64,000 bases of DNA. Source: Liolophura sinensis (taxonomy: Eukaryota > Mollusca > Polyplacophora > Chitonida > Chitonidae). The notes beneath the pieces are model-generated. The model saw nothing but the letters and a program-made list of their open reading frames with translations, ran no database searches and was not told the DNA's origin. Each line of letters starts with the position of its first letter. Position 1 is the stretch's first letter. The DNA lies in NCBI RefSeq assembly GCF_032854445.1, contig NC_088302.1, forward strand, positions 47,962,521 through 48,026,520, in the 5' to 3' direction. The translations under genes and the position numbers were made by a program. Below, in pieces: positions 28,301 through 63,790 of the stretch.

Positions 28301-31300
28301 CTTATGAAAATATGTTCATCATGCTCAGTTAAAACAATGAAAAGTTAACACATCAACAGAAAATTCAACATGTGAACGTTAATATCCTGAGATATTTTGA
28401 ATTAATGAAACAAAAACCTGTGAGAATGAAATGTGCAGAAACGTGGGGTAAGGGAAAAACTGGTAACATTAACAGTGGATCTGAAAGCTTGGGCCATCAT
28501 TGGGTTTATACATTCATAAAACACACTTCCATAATTAGGTAATTGAAATGAATTACATTTAAGACGAATGCAAGTGCGAGTGTGGGTTTTCCTCTCTCCA
28601 AATTCATTTGAAAAAACACTCTAAATCAATATTAGGAAACATCTTAATGAACAAATCTGTTAATGGTCCTCTTTCATCATTTATTTATTTGGTTGTTTGC
28701 CATACTCAGAAATTTTCTCATACATCTTACTACTTGATGAAAATATGCAGAGACTAATTACACTGTATGATATGCAATGCCATTAGTGTGTTTGTGAGCC
28801 TTAAGATAGAACATTTATTTGGTGACGGCCAATATTTGTTTTAACAATTAGTGAAATGTTACTGACAAAAAGGGAGCAAACTTTTACCTCTTGTCTTCTG
28901 AGGTGAACTTTGCTCACTGTCAGAACATACTGCTGAAATCCCCACAGTTTTGCTTGTCAGAGTTCTAAACCGGATACACTTGGTCTATCCCATGCATGGT
29001 GGATATAAATACCTTGTTTTGCTGGCAATGTGCCAAGTATTGCAACTATTTAGTTGTATCCTGTACAAACACTAGTAGCAAGTTAAAAATTCCATATGAG
29101 ATCTGATACATTTGTAAACAATGCAGGCAGCAGGGGAAAATTTTCCAGATCTGCACTCCAAATATTTCAAGAACAGGGCAGCTCAATACTCAGAATTCTG
29201 AAACTTTCATAAAGAACACTGTAGTCCTCAGAACTTAGTACCATAACCACATACTAGTAAAACGTGTCTTAATTAAGGAGTTTTGAATTTATATTTCATT
29301 TGATAATGATAACTGACATGTCTAATCAAAACTAGTGTTCTAACTGGTGTCTAAGTACACGGCTTTCTTTGAGACTGGGAGCATTGATAAACATGCAAAT
29401 TCTATTCACAATTTTACAAATATCTTTAAGTCTTAAACTATTGTAGCATTCTTTAAAAGATGGCCCAACACTAATGTGTAACAATGCAGAAAACTGCTAA
29501 AAGGAAGCACCTAACAACTGTTCAAATTATCAGGCTACAATGATAAAACTTGAAAAGATGATATCATTTCCCAATTTATGTATTGCAGACCCCTGATAAA
29601 GATCTAAGGCATGTTTTGTTTTAATATGCTTGTCAATGTCTGCGTATGTATGTATGCTTGGGATTTTACATCATACTTAACAATTTTTCAATTACGTGAC
29701 GGCAATGAGTTATTAGGAGTGTGTACATATAGCGTCTTCTTGTGGCAGGGCAAATCCATGCTGCCAAAGTGATGCAGTATCATGCAGATAACACCCCAAC
29801 CAGTCACAATATGCTGACACTGGGCTAACCAGTTCTGATTCCCTGCTCTAGCCTCCCAGTGCTGCGCGCAAAGTGAGTCAAACACAAGTACCACTTTTAA
29901 AATCCCTGGTATGACCTGGCCTGAGTTTGATCCCAGGTTTCCTGATTTTGAGGCAGACGCTCTAACCAATACCTCAATGAAAAGGTCAAATATGCTAGTA
30001 AGGCATGCTGTAACTAGGTACATGGAAATCTAAGCTGTAATGTAGTTACTAGTGTCATTCCATATATCAGATACCTATCACCCACATGCACTTTTTATAT
30101 GGAAAAATCAAAGTCAAGTCACTTACGTGGTGACTGTTGTTGACTGGAAATATCCACAGGACCTCCAGGTTTCCCTGCTGGGAATCTCCTCCTGGCAGAA
30201 AGAAACAACTGGTCGTTTATTTTCCTGAAAAGCAAGTTAACAAGGAACTGGTGTGATTGGGTTAAAGAAAGCACACGCAAAGCCAAAATGAATTAGTTAA
30301 AGCTGCATTAGAACAATTAATTTTTTTAACTGTCATTAGCAAGTACATGTATGTGCATACCTCTAAAACCCTTTCCTTCCAACGAGCACAAAAAAAAAGA
30401 CCACAACCAAATTACCTGCTATAGCAATGTAGGTAATGGGAATCTTTCCTGCCCAAAGTAACTCAGGCCTAAGCCCTGTAGTATATTGTTCATTCCTACC
30501 TGTGCTAGTGCGATTAGTGGGCAAACTGGGAACTACAACATAGTATCGTAATTCCTCAACCTTTTCGAATGTGAAAGAGAAACTTTCAGTAAAATTTATG
30601 CACATTTTTGATTTGTTTCTGGATACAAAACTACAATGATTGGATTGGCCAGTTTCAGGGCTTCACAAACAGTATAATTTTGTAAGTTTACACAGAATAA
30701 TCCAATCAGAATTGGCTTGAATAAACGCCTTGCAAACATGCAAAAAAATTGAAGAACTACAGTGCTCATTCACTGCAAGAGCGCAATGGTCAAGTCTTGA
30801 AAACGAGTCGCCACTGTGCAGGAAAACAAAATCTTGGTTACACGAACAATGCCATTAAGTTCTTAAAATTCCATAGTTAAAATATGGTTAGAAAATATGG
30901 AACTATGGTGAAGTTACACAACCATATTACTTTAAGAAGTGCTACATATACATGTTCCTTGTGTAGCTATCTTACAGTGCAATAGTGGTAAAATTATGAA
31001 TAAGTCTTACAAGTAAACCCAAAACCATTTTAATGTTCAAGCATATATAAATAGCAAATACAAAGGCTAACTATATTTTGCTTGCTTTATGTTAATTTAT
31101 ATGTATTACAAGAATTATTTCAAATTATATCACAATAGTTTAATATCTTCTTACAAAACACTATGGTCTTGATACTCTAACATGCCTAACTAAAGCATTA
31201 TACCAAAGACACACGCACGATATCCCACCTGTCCCTAGTACGTGGCCAACTGGTTGGCGCTTCCCTAAGGTGCTGGGTATGAAGGACAGAGATTTGGTAC

Positions 31301-34300
31301 CATTTATGTTTCCTTCACAAGACCAGCGCTTGAAAATTCAATGTTATTTAGGAGGCGTTGGATAGACATCTATATCATTCACTGTTCAGTGTGTGAACTC
31401 GGCTTTTGCAACTACCTGCGTAAAAATGATGCCTATTCCATAAAGCATTTTCAAAATTTTAAACTTCTCCACAATGCTTAGTTTATGGTAAAAGAAGCTG
31501 GCATTATGACAGAAATGTAAACCCCTAACAAGAATTCAGAAAGGGTAGGGTGCGAAGGTTAATTCCTCAAATCTTTTTACATTGTGATAGACAAAAATGG
31601 GGCAGGGTGCATGTTTTAGGAGCAGGATGTAGCACCCTTCTAAAAAAAGCCTAGCTAAGAGTATGCATATTATATGTATTAAAATAGCATTCATGAAATG
31701 GTAAAAAATTTAATTTAGGGCCCAAAAAGGAAGCTATAAAATCATATTTCAAATTTTGACTTAAATGATACAAGAAACATTTGGTTTTTATTTCTTAAAA
31801 CAGAGTATATGATATGGCCTAACATATAAAAGTACAAAAAGCTTCTCAGCTTTCTTCCTGGGGCATAAAAATGGTTTAGAACTATGGTTTTTCGAGCGGT
31901 AAGTCCAGAAATTGAGTATGCTGCTGTTGTGACGTCAATGGTGATACCTGTCACAACAACTATGAGCCCAAATTGAGGAAAGTAACTGGAGCTTCGATCG
32001 CAGCATGTTCAAGTCATTTCCGCATATTTACAGAAAATATGCATAAAATAGAGGGGTTATTAAGAAATTACTTATGCCACCAAAATAGTTCAATCAAAGA
32101 ATTTACGTTGTTAACCTCGTTTAGTTTATGTGGGCAGCTGGAAATGCAAGTTACCTGGCACCAAAACAGGGGGTATTTGATTGGGGGGAAAATGGGTATT
32201 TTCCCATACATGTAAGCTCTACATGCAGACAAGTATGGCATTAAATTTAGTTCTTACCAGGAAAGAACTTTTTTAAAGTACTCAGCAGAGAGTCTATTAA
32301 CTTAAGACCTAAACAATAAGAAATTGTTTTATTTATGTTTATTTCATATACCTTTTTGATTTATTTTACTTTTTTTGATTTCCACTACATCAAATACAAA
32401 TAGCACCGGAGACATGAGTGTTATTTGTCCAGGAATTTTGACAGATAGTAATGGGCAAGGCATTTGAAACAAAACAAGGTCCTGTGACTGACTTAAGTCA
32501 ATCAATTAAGTTACTTGTAAAATTCATACCATTAGAATCCAGTGTTTTTGATTCTAATGTTACAAAGTTACAAAAAAAAAAAAAAGAAATTCATTTTCTT
32601 GAATAGTTTTTAATAGAAAACTTTGTATAATGATTTTCATATCCTATAAAATTCTATGAGTCCACATGCTGTCGTTGCTTTGACAGTTCCCTTTGTCCAC
32701 TTCGTAAAAAAAAAAGATTGAATAGACTTATTTTGTACGGCTAGTCTTTCGTTAGTGGGCTGACGCATCCTCTCTAGCTGACCCAAACTTGGCATGCTGT
32801 TGGCAATAGTGTAACATTCAAGTTTAATTGTTGTGCAAACTTGTCGATTCACAGTTGTGCATTATATATGCGCGGTTGGCTGAATGCTACAATCTAGGAA
32901 ACCTCCTTTCAGGGTAAAACTCATGAGGCTAACAAAGTTTATAGAGGCAGGATGCACTGCATTGTGGCTTCACAGGCATGACAGACCTCCTGATAGGCAT
33001 TCTACTTCACTTGGACAGGTAGCTGGTTAACCCTATCCACCAAAATCTTTCTTGTATGCATTGGCAATGAATAGAGTGGATCTACATTTGAGGCAAGAAG
33101 GTCAAATAAAAATTTGCCATGTTGTTGATTACATTGCTTTATTTACTTGCCACAGTATTTTAGTCTGTCACTAATGGGTTGGGGGCTATACTTAACAAGC
33201 CCTGAGGGGCTCATTTCAGAAAATCCACAAATCATCAATTTCACATAGTGCATTTTACTACCTTGGTGAGATATGTATATGCAGTACTGGTTGTCATGGA
33301 AGTTGTGCACTTTGTGAAAGGGACTCATGGTTCTATGTTTAATCTCAAAACCCTAATCATGCATGAGCAATGACTATAATGAGCATCATGAAAAAAAAAA
33401 ATCTCTGACTTAAATTTAAATTTTGGCAGGTTTATGTTAGTCTGAATCAGGACTTAACTTATTATTCCTCCAAGAATTATGAACACTGATTTCTTGCACA
33501 ATGTACTTCCACCACTTTTTTTACTCAACAAACATAATCATATTTTGAATTCACTACGTTGTTTTACCTAGCCTCTATATGTACAGGTCAGGATTAAAAA
33601 TTAACACTAAATTGTCACTGGCTAATTATGACCAGTATTCCTTCAGATTTACTGGTGATTCTTGATATTAACTGCTCCTTCAGTTAAAGGAAAACATTAT
33701 CAAATTGTTGTACAATTTAGTTTTATCTAAATGTATAGCATTTCGTAGAGTCTATAGATTTATGTAACTGTTCTTTTATAAACATGTACATATAGGTGTG
33801 GTCATTGGTGACTAAATTAAATACTGATGAATCACAGGATGGTTGGACCAGTGCTTGTTATTAAGCTTTAAAAGACCTGACCAAATACCACTGGCCTCAC
33901 ACCAGTGGGCCAACCAACCTCAAGGCAAAGTCCTGTTAATACTTACTTGTACAAATCCCGGATTTTGATTTGAACTGGCATGGAACATCCTTTCTGGACT
34001 AGACTGAGGGCTCGTGACAAAAGTTCCTGTTTGCGTCCCGTTTTGTTTCGTCCAGCGAAGCCCAGTAAAACCTGAAGCTCCGACACACGAAAACTCATCA
34101 CCATGTGCTGTATGAGATAAAGTGAGATAACCATTCAGTGTTCTATTCATGTATGTATGTGCCTGTATGATCTTTAACTCTTGTTGTACACTTCAGAAAA
34201 ACACTTGCCAAGAAATCAAATGGGCAAAAATAAAAAAGAAATCAATTCATGATTTAATCTTTGGCTTTTAGATAATGTTATCTTGAATTCTGATATACAT

Positions 34301-35552
34301 TTTCCTCTTTAAGAAGTGTCAATGTTACAGTTTTGCCAGGTTGAAATCACTGTAACTCTGGGCCATGTCAATGCAACCTACTTCTTGTCTGTTGTCTTTG
34401 AAAAAAAAAAAAACAAAAAAAAAATCAAAACAAAAATAAAGAATGACTACAGAAGTTCTGTGCTGAAATTTTAGTATGTAGGATGGCATGTCACTTTGCA
34501 CATCATAGGTACGGATTACAGTTGTTCCTCTTCATTATCATTTATTTTGACTCTTACGTGCCAATGCATACCAACAAAAACATTCATTGTATACAATAAA
34601 TAGGGTTACTGCTTGAACACACTTTTTTTTTTGCTTTGTCAAAAAAGTGAAGTTGGATTTCAGCTCAGGGCCTTGTAGGTCATCTGCCAATAGACAGTGT
34701 TTTCAGAATGACCCCCTCCCCCTCCACCCCGTTCATTTTTTCAAGCAGGCCATCCCTAGGTGTGATGAACGAACGAATGAATGATAATGGCATAGCATGA
34801 TGATTGCAGCTATACTGTGGAAATCAATCTGAAGAAAGGTTACTGTAACATTAATAACCATCGCCAGCATCACCCAGAAACACACTCGGATAAACATTTC
34901 AGTGAGATAGAATGTTCTATTTCTACGATACTCATAATATGATGATTTGTTACAAAAAAAAACAAAAAAACAACATAAAATAAATAAATAAATAAAAATA
35001 AATGAACGAGAGAGATAATCGGATAATTTTTTCATGCAGTGTAATTTGCAGACAGGCAAAACATATGAGACTGTGTTCAGCCATATTTACTTTTTCTCAT
35101 TCAGGAAGTTTTCGTTTCATAAACAGGTCCATCTTCCGGCCTTCTTCGCCCATTTCCCCCAAACCGTGAGAGAAGAGGTGTGCGAACTCCACAGTTATCA
35201 GTGAAACTACCCCTGAACATTATTCAGTTTCAACAACTGATAGTAATTAACAATTATTATGATACAAGCAGGGCTTCTACTTCATTCCTCGAGCGCTGTT
35301 TTCATTTTCACGCAGGGTAAAGTCAACACGAACAGTTCGGCAGTATGGAAATTTTTTCTGTACACACGCTCGATAAAAGAACCTATTTCTGTTGAAGAAT
35401 CTGGCAGCTAATGAAAACATTAGACCTGTCTATTAGCTGGGACATATATCCTCTCTCGCGTCTGTCCATTTTGGCGTAACTGTAAGTGGAACATGATAAA
35501 TAAGCTTAAAAATCTTCCTAATACAAACCTTCAATTCGGCACTGTCCGCCAT
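1366..35552 (-). CDS. PIAS: PIAS-family E3 SUMO-protein ligase, long isoform (18 exons, 741 aa)
   Basis: PIAS proteins move SUMO from UBC9 onto nuclear substrates such as transcription and repair factors. Coding exons, 5' to 3': 35552-35529, 34107-33947, 30191-30127, 27981-27949, 26277-26233, 22128-21991, 21701-21617, 20406-20356, 19735-19645, 18113-17979, 17633-17528, 17225-17152, 16542-16382, 16166-16024, 14800-14437, 4310-3934, 1863-1811, 1485-1366. All introns are GT-AG and every junction keeps frame. It starts MADSAELK as vertebrate PIAS1 does. SAP domain about residues 10-45; PINIT domain about 130-285, with the signature reading PVDIT; SP-RING about 330-390 with C346, C351, H353, C356, C374 and C377; VIDLT SUMO-interacting motif at 446-450, then an acidic SDDDDD run; a Ser/Pro-rich tail ends PDVISLD. 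Length is somewhat above human PIAS1 (about 650 aa). The exon 15 donor (14437) is chosen by phase and is the least certain junction. Exon 1 (24 nt) shares a promoter with NDUFS7. Confidence 0.92.
1864..3933 (-). other. PIAS intron 16
   Basis: A 2.1-kb intron between the exon ending at 3934 and the exon starting at 1863. A C-rich run (CACCCC repeats) lies near 3508-3531. No further exon or mobile element is recognised. The neighbouring 325-bp intron 1486-1810 also holds nothing recognisable. Confidence 0.6.
6398..6843. repeat. 223-bp perfect tandem duplication
   Basis: Two adjacent copies, 6398-6620 and 6621-6843, appear identical by eye, including an internal 'GTGAAATACAGTA' doublet. The sequence just upstream (GACACATTTTGCTAGATTCT, near 6326) resembles another site near 23637, so the duplicated segment may derive from a dispersed repeat. 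Perfect identity implies a recent duplication or an assembly artefact. Confidence 0.9.
6887..6921 (+). mobile_element. SINE-A 3' tail fragment
   Basis: The run GGCATAAAACATCAATCAAA followed by TAAATAAAT matches the 3' tail of the SINE-A copy at 39775 (GGCGTAAAACACCAATCAAA). Head and core are missing. It lies just beyond the 223-bp duplication. Confidence 0.55.
7530..7625 (-). mobile_element. SINE-A 3'-end fragment
   Basis: In the plus direction this reads the SINE-A tail (ATTTGATTGGTATTTTACGC, GGTACTCAAGAATATTTCAC) and then the GGCCAGCATGATGGTGGGAG core. The element is therefore on the minus strand, with the tRNA-like head missing (5' truncated). Confidence 0.75.
7875..8070 (+). mobile_element. 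SINE-B fragment
   Basis: It shares landmarks with the fuller copy at 58048-58375: ACAGGACTGGTTG, GGTGTCAGTATAATG, GGCATGATACTT, CCTGCCACA, GACTCCTTGT and GGCTGAAAAATTGTTA-like sequence. The tRNA-like head is poorly preserved. Confidence 0.7.
8376..8690 (-). mobile_element. SINE-B, near full length
   Basis: Read on the minus strand it begins with a tRNA-like head (GCATCCGTGGCCTAGTGG, then GTTAGAGCGTCGGCCTCGAA), which carries A-box-like TGGCCTAGTGG and a degenerate B box (GGGTGAAACC). The body and the GTTGTTTTTCAATCA-type tail region follow. It is a tRNA-derived SINE, not a functional tRNA: the acceptor stem does not close. Confidence 0.75.
9270..9375 (-). mobile_element. SINE-A 3'-end fragment, diverged
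   Basis: GAATTGGTGTTGTAAG, then ACTCGAGAATATTTCA and GCATTATGGTGGGAGGAAAC, follow the order of the SINE-A tail and core. There are several substitutions and the head is missing. Confidence 0.65.
10972..11007 (+). other. G-quadruplex-prone tract
   Basis: Runs of 4, 6, 5 and 3 G are separated by TAA, A and A, followed by further GGG and GGGG runs. This meets the usual four-run G4 pattern on the plus strand, antisense to the PIAS transcript; the pre-mRNA would carry the C-rich strand. Confidence 0.65.
13925..13930 (-). promoter_or_regulatory. Candidate poly(A) signal for PIAS short isoform
   Basis: AATAAA on the minus strand, about 300 bp past the exon 15 stop codon at 14229. The spacing fits a short 3' UTR. 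No cleavage site can be proved from sequence. Confidence 0.35.
14229..35552 (-). CDS. PIAS: PIAS short isoform ending inside exon 15 (predicted 627 aa)
   Basis: Exons 1-14 are those of the long isoform. Exon 15 is then read through its internal donor from 14800 to a TGA at 14231-14229. This replaces the Ser/Pro-rich tail and PDVISLD end with about 69 residues rich in Pro, Tyr, Phe and Gln. The extension looks coding (open, biased composition) rather than intronic. It contains PLNLS at about 607-611, which fits the P-x-[DN]-L-[ST] consensus for CtBP corepressor binding. An AATAAA reads on the minus strand at 13930-13925 and could terminate this transcript. Support is the open frame and composition; transcript data are needed to confirm it. 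Confidence 0.6.
14801..16023 (-). other. PIAS intron 14, with an unclassified dispersed repeat
   Basis: A 1.2-kb intron. The stretch 14975-15050 (CTTAAAGGATACACGAAAA, then ATGTTTCTATACCAAATGAA) resembles 36930-37010 in NDUFS7 intron 1, so it is a dispersed repeat of unknown class. Nothing else is recognised. Confidence 0.5.
16543..17151 (-). other. PIAS intron 12 with SINE-A insertion
   Basis: The intron lies between exon 12 (17225-17152) and the SP-RING exon (16542-16382). It holds the SINE-A fragment at 16943-17062, which reaches to about 90 bp from the exon 12 donor. Confidence 0.7.
16943..17062 (-). mobile_element. SINE-A 3' half
   Basis: It starts with TTATTTATTTATTTATTTGA, then GTGGTACTCAACATTTCACT, the GGCCAGCATTATTGTGGGAA core, and extends to AAACCCACAACCATCCGCAG as in the full-length copy at 45084. 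It sits in PIAS intron 12. Confidence 0.75.
17634..17978 (-). other. PIAS intron 10
   Basis: A 345-bp AT-rich intron with no recognised element. The adjacent 302-bp intron 11 (17226-17527) also holds nothing recognisable. Confidence 0.6.
18114..19644 (-). other. PIAS intron 9
   Basis: A 1.5-kb intron with a short GT run near 18456-18472 and a 32-bp direct duplication at 18989-19050. The open frames here (for example 18378-18656 and 19072-19308) have no recognisable similarity or splice support. Confidence 0.55.
18989..19050. repeat. 32-bp direct tandem duplication
   Basis: TTATTTACATGTAGATACAA followed by GCCACTTACA occurs at 18989 and again at 19021, a 32-bp period, and is identical over about 30 bp. 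Confidence 0.8.
19736..20355 (-). other. PIAS intron 8
   Basis: A 620-bp AT-rich intron between exons 8 and 9 that encode the middle of the PINIT domain. Nothing further is recognised. Confidence 0.6.
20407..21616 (-). other. PIAS intron 7 with dispersed repeat
   Basis: A 1.2-kb intron. The part 20540-20735 matches, imperfectly, 42755-42925 in the last NDUFS7 intron. No exon is seen. Confidence 0.55.
20540..20735 (+). repeat. Unclassified dispersed repeat, copy 1
   Basis: It shares ordered blocks with 42755-42925: GGATAT.ATC, CTCAAAGCACCTTTCTAAA, CAGAAT, GGAAAAATGAGCA, GTCATGG, AAATTTTA and TTTAATGAAAA. Identity is moderate. No terminal repeats or coding capacity are visible, so the class is unknown. 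Confidence 0.6.
22470..22600 (-). mobile_element. SINE-A fragment, diverged
   Basis: TTATTTATTTGATTGGTGTT, then TTACACCACTCAGAAATAAT, CCAGCACTTGGAAGAAACC and a degraded TTTGAACTCACAGTTAACTC B-box region follow the SINE-A order. The head is incomplete. Confidence 0.65.
23268..23314 (+). other. G-quadruplex-prone tract
   Basis: Two similar pieces separated by GTGCAATGAAAGA contain GGGGTGGGG, GTAGGGG, GGTGGGGGGAGGGAGGG. The second piece alone gives four G-runs with short loops. It is on the plus strand, antisense to PIAS. Confidence 0.6.
24041..24620 (+). repeat. Degenerate ~86-bp tandem repeat, purine-rich
   Basis: A block like ATTTCAGATCCAAGCTGGAG, then TTCCTACAACA, recurs near 24041, 24123, 24213, 24299, 24395 (weak) and 24547, mostly 82-96 bp apart. 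The blocks are separated by G-rich spacers that include GGGGTAGTTTCC. Copies differ in length and G content, so this is an old, unevenly decayed array. Confidence 0.65.
24451..24478 (+). other. Strong G-quadruplex motif
   Basis: Runs of 5, 3, 3 and more than 10 G are separated by the two-base spacers TT, AC and AA. Very short loops make this the best G4 candidate in the window. It lies in the degenerate tandem repeat in PIAS intron 5, on the non-template strand for plus-strand transcription and antisense to PIAS. Confidence 0.75.
25828..25940 (-). mobile_element. SINE-A 3' half
   Basis: CATTTATTTGATTGGTGTTT, then ACACCGTACTCAAAAATATT, GCAGCCAGCATTATGGTGGA, GGGAGGAAGCCCACAACCA. The element is on the minus strand with the head missing. 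Confidence 0.78.
26278..27948 (-). other. PIAS intron 4 with SINE-B
   Basis: A 1.7-kb intron holding the SINE-B copy at 26785-27030. The two flanking exons are very short (45 and 33 nt). No other exon is seen. Confidence 0.55.
26785..27030 (-). mobile_element. SINE-B copy
   Basis: Landmarks shared with other SINE-B copies are GTGTGTACATATATTGTC, CAACCAGTCCAG, CCTTGCTCTAGCCTCTCAGT, GGCCTGACCTGGGTTTAATC and the degraded tRNA-like head GGTGGCCTAATAGTTAAAGC read on the minus strand. Confidence 0.7.
27982..30126 (-). other. PIAS intron 3
   Basis: A 2.1-kb intron with a short SINE-A tail relic near 28680-28725 and a SINE-B copy at 29645-29985. Nothing else is recognised. Confidence 0.55.
29645..29985 (-). 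mobile_element. SINE-B, near full length
   Basis: The plus strand reads TATGTATGCTTGGGATTTTA, ACTTAACAATTTTTCAATTA, AGTGTGTACATATAGCGTCT, TGTGGCAGGGCAAATCC, CAACCAGTCACAATATGCTG, CCCTGCTCTAGCCTCCCAGT, then GGCAGACGCTCTAACCAATA, which is the reverse of the tRNA-like head. This is the best copy for the tail and core order of the family. Confidence 0.75.
30192..33946 (-). other. PIAS intron 2 with dispersed repeat
   Basis: A 3.8-kb AT-rich intron. The stretch 30546-30850 belongs to an unclassified dispersed repeat shared with 57219-57475. Other open frames here show no similarity or splice context. Confidence 0.5.
30546..30850 (+). repeat. Unclassified dispersed repeat, copy 1
   Basis: It shares ordered blocks with 57219-57475: AATTCCTCAACCTTTTCG, GATTGGATTGGCCAGTTTCA, GGGCTTCACAAA, AGAATAAT, TTGCAAACATGC and TTCTTAAAATTC. 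Similarity is clear over about 250 bp. No terminal inverted repeats or reading frame identify the class. Confidence 0.7.
34108..35528 (-). other. PIAS intron 1
   Basis: A 1.4-kb intron between the 24-nt first exon and the SAP exon. It holds A-rich and TAAA runs near 34380-34440 and 34950-35000; no mobile element is recognised. CpG density rises towards the shared promoter at 35553. Confidence 0.55.
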
Positions 35553-35556
35553 TTCC
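35544..35556 (-). promoter_or_regulatory. YY1-like motif over the PIAS start codon
   Basis: The minus strand reads GGAAATGGCGGAC, containing the YY1 core ATGGCGG with the PIAS ATG inside it. The context is a good Kozak match (A at -3, G at +4). YY1 sites over start codons are known for other metazoan housekeeping genes; binding here is inferred. Confidence 0.45.
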
Positions 35557-35611
35557 TTTCTTACTGCGGACGTGCGCACAACCGTTAGCCTCGTTCTGGC
35601 CGGCAGCAAAG
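35553..35611. promoter_or_regulatory. 59-bp bidirectional promoter between PIAS and NDUFS7
   Basis: The two start codons (35552 on minus, 35612 on plus) are separated by 59 bp. It is CpG-containing and TATA-less, and includes TGCGGACGTGCGCA at 35565-35578, which resembles NRF-1 half sites (TGCGCA). Unless unseen 5' non-coding exons exist, both 5' UTRs must be very short or overlap. Confidence 0.7.
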
Positions 35612-43031
<7,420 letters not shown>

Positions 43032-43292
43032 TGGCGGTGTATAATAAGTATCTAGACATTTTTTGTTTTGTGGACATGTACATATGATTAGCAGCATATT
43101 ATGCGAGAATTGCACTTTCTTTTCTCGGCCTGTCCAGTGCACCTAAGGATCTTTTGTGTGACTGTTTATCCACTAACAATGCACAGGGGAAGTCTCTCAA
43201 AGACAGTGTACATAATTTTGTCCCTTTGCTAGTTTTGAGCAGTGCAGTTATAGTCAATCCCCAGATCCATATTGTATTTGAAAGGAATATGA

Positions 43293-43298
43293 AATAAA
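43293..43298 (+). promoter_or_regulatory. Candidate NDUFS7 poly(A) signal
   Basis: AATAAA lies 262 bp after the NDUFS7 stop codon, a usual 3' UTR length for this gene class. It is the first such hexamer on the plus strand after the stop that I found. Confidence 0.45.
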
Positions 43299-44374
43299 TT
43301 TGTTTTGAATTAAACACTGAATTTGTGGTGATTGTTAATTTTAAATTATTCTCTACATGGAAATAGGTCCGTTTGCCTGGACAAACTGGTTCAAAGCTTT
43401 GCATAACTACATTATTCACAGCCGTTATGCTGCAGTGATTATGAACTGCATGTCCCTCACTGCTTCATAAGGGTGAATATACTGAAACAGTGATTCATTA
43501 CAGAAAGAAAAGAACAACAGCAGGTTAACTTGTTTTAGGCGGGTAGTAAACCTTGAAATGGAATTTAAAGGATATAGTTCATGTAATGTGAAATTCTGGT
43601 TCTCGACAAAGTGAATTTAATTCAAAATGATAGGATTGACACATGAAAAGGAGTCCATCCAATAACGTTCAAATCTCGCTCTGAACCCTAACATGACTGA
43701 TACACCGAATTTATAGATTCCTGAGGTCATTGTTAAAAGGGGCATTATTTACTGGGCAGCTGTACACCAGTTTAACGAACAGTGTTGTTTGGTGTCGTGT
43801 ATGGTGACTTTTGCCATCCAGTGGTACCATTGAAATAATGTTAACAGCTCAAACCAGCAAACACAATGACGTACATACGTGTAGCAGGATACAGGTCATG
43901 TAATGCTGAATCTTGCTTCTCATCATGAATTTTTTCCAAAACCAGGACATGTAACATGATGTAAGTTTGTGTAAAAACCTACAAATCTCGCTCTAAAGAG
44001 ATTTTGCCTTACATAAATTCCACATTTGCTTCGTCATAATCTTGGCAACACTCTGTGCACACAGAAAGCAATTGTTGCCGAAAACAGGATTTCATGATCC
44101 AGGTAACAAAACAGCTTTAAAGTTTTGCTCACTTGAGGGTAACCACAACAATAATACATAGGACCCTCGTTTGATTGCGGAATCTTCAAAGACAACAAAT
44201 GTTGTCCATGTGCTGGTAACCAATCTTAGGGATCTAAGATACAAGATTTTTCAGCAGCAAATGTTAATGTATGCTGGGCTTAAGGATTTAGCTAGGAACT
44301 GATTCACCACAGTCTCTCAGTTGTGAGAGCCTGTTACCAGTAATTACAGGACACCTGAGGTGAACTTCATCATA

Positions 44375-44380
44375 TTTATT
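44375..44380 (-). promoter_or_regulatory. Candidate BLM poly(A) signal
   Basis: AATAAA on the minus strand (TTTATT on plus), 415 bp past the BLM stop codon at 44795. Confidence 0.4.
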
Positions 44381-44794
44381 CTGTACACAGACAAAAAAAC
44401 AAAGACAAGAACCAATGAAAAGATCTAAAATACAGATGACTGGAACATGTGGTGATAGCAGTTTTGTAAAGTCAACAGACAGATCATATAAAAAATACTT
44501 CAAATTACGCTTTTTGTCAGAAAACGAAAATCACAAAGGACAGTCCATATTTTCACCTGCTGACACTTTTTTGGCAAGCTAAGACATAGATATTGAAATA
44601 ATTTTTTCTGCAGATATGGAAGAATTTACTTGAATGTCCAAATGCGAGAGCTTTCCAAAAATATAAATAAGTATGTATTTATGTAGACAAAATAAATGTT
44701 CACAGGTTGAGCTAAAAAGCATGCAACACAGAGGCTTGTCAAAGGCTGGGGGAATTACGTCAGTAAGTCTTGGCTTGTTAGTTTTCACATCAGA

Positions 44795-63790
<18,996 letters not shown>

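Larger units (their letters stand above)
43032..44794. other. Convergent intergenic region NDUFS7 / BLM
   Basis: It is 1.76 kb between the two stop codons and must contain both 3' UTRs. Candidate poly(A) signals are AATAAA at 43293-43298 (plus, NDUFS7) and 44380-44375 (minus, BLM), about 1.1 kb apart. Two diverged ~130-bp blocks near 43567 and 43888 (TCATGTAATG, TTCTC, AAATCTCGCTCT) look like a repeat pair. No gene is seen. Confidence 0.6.
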
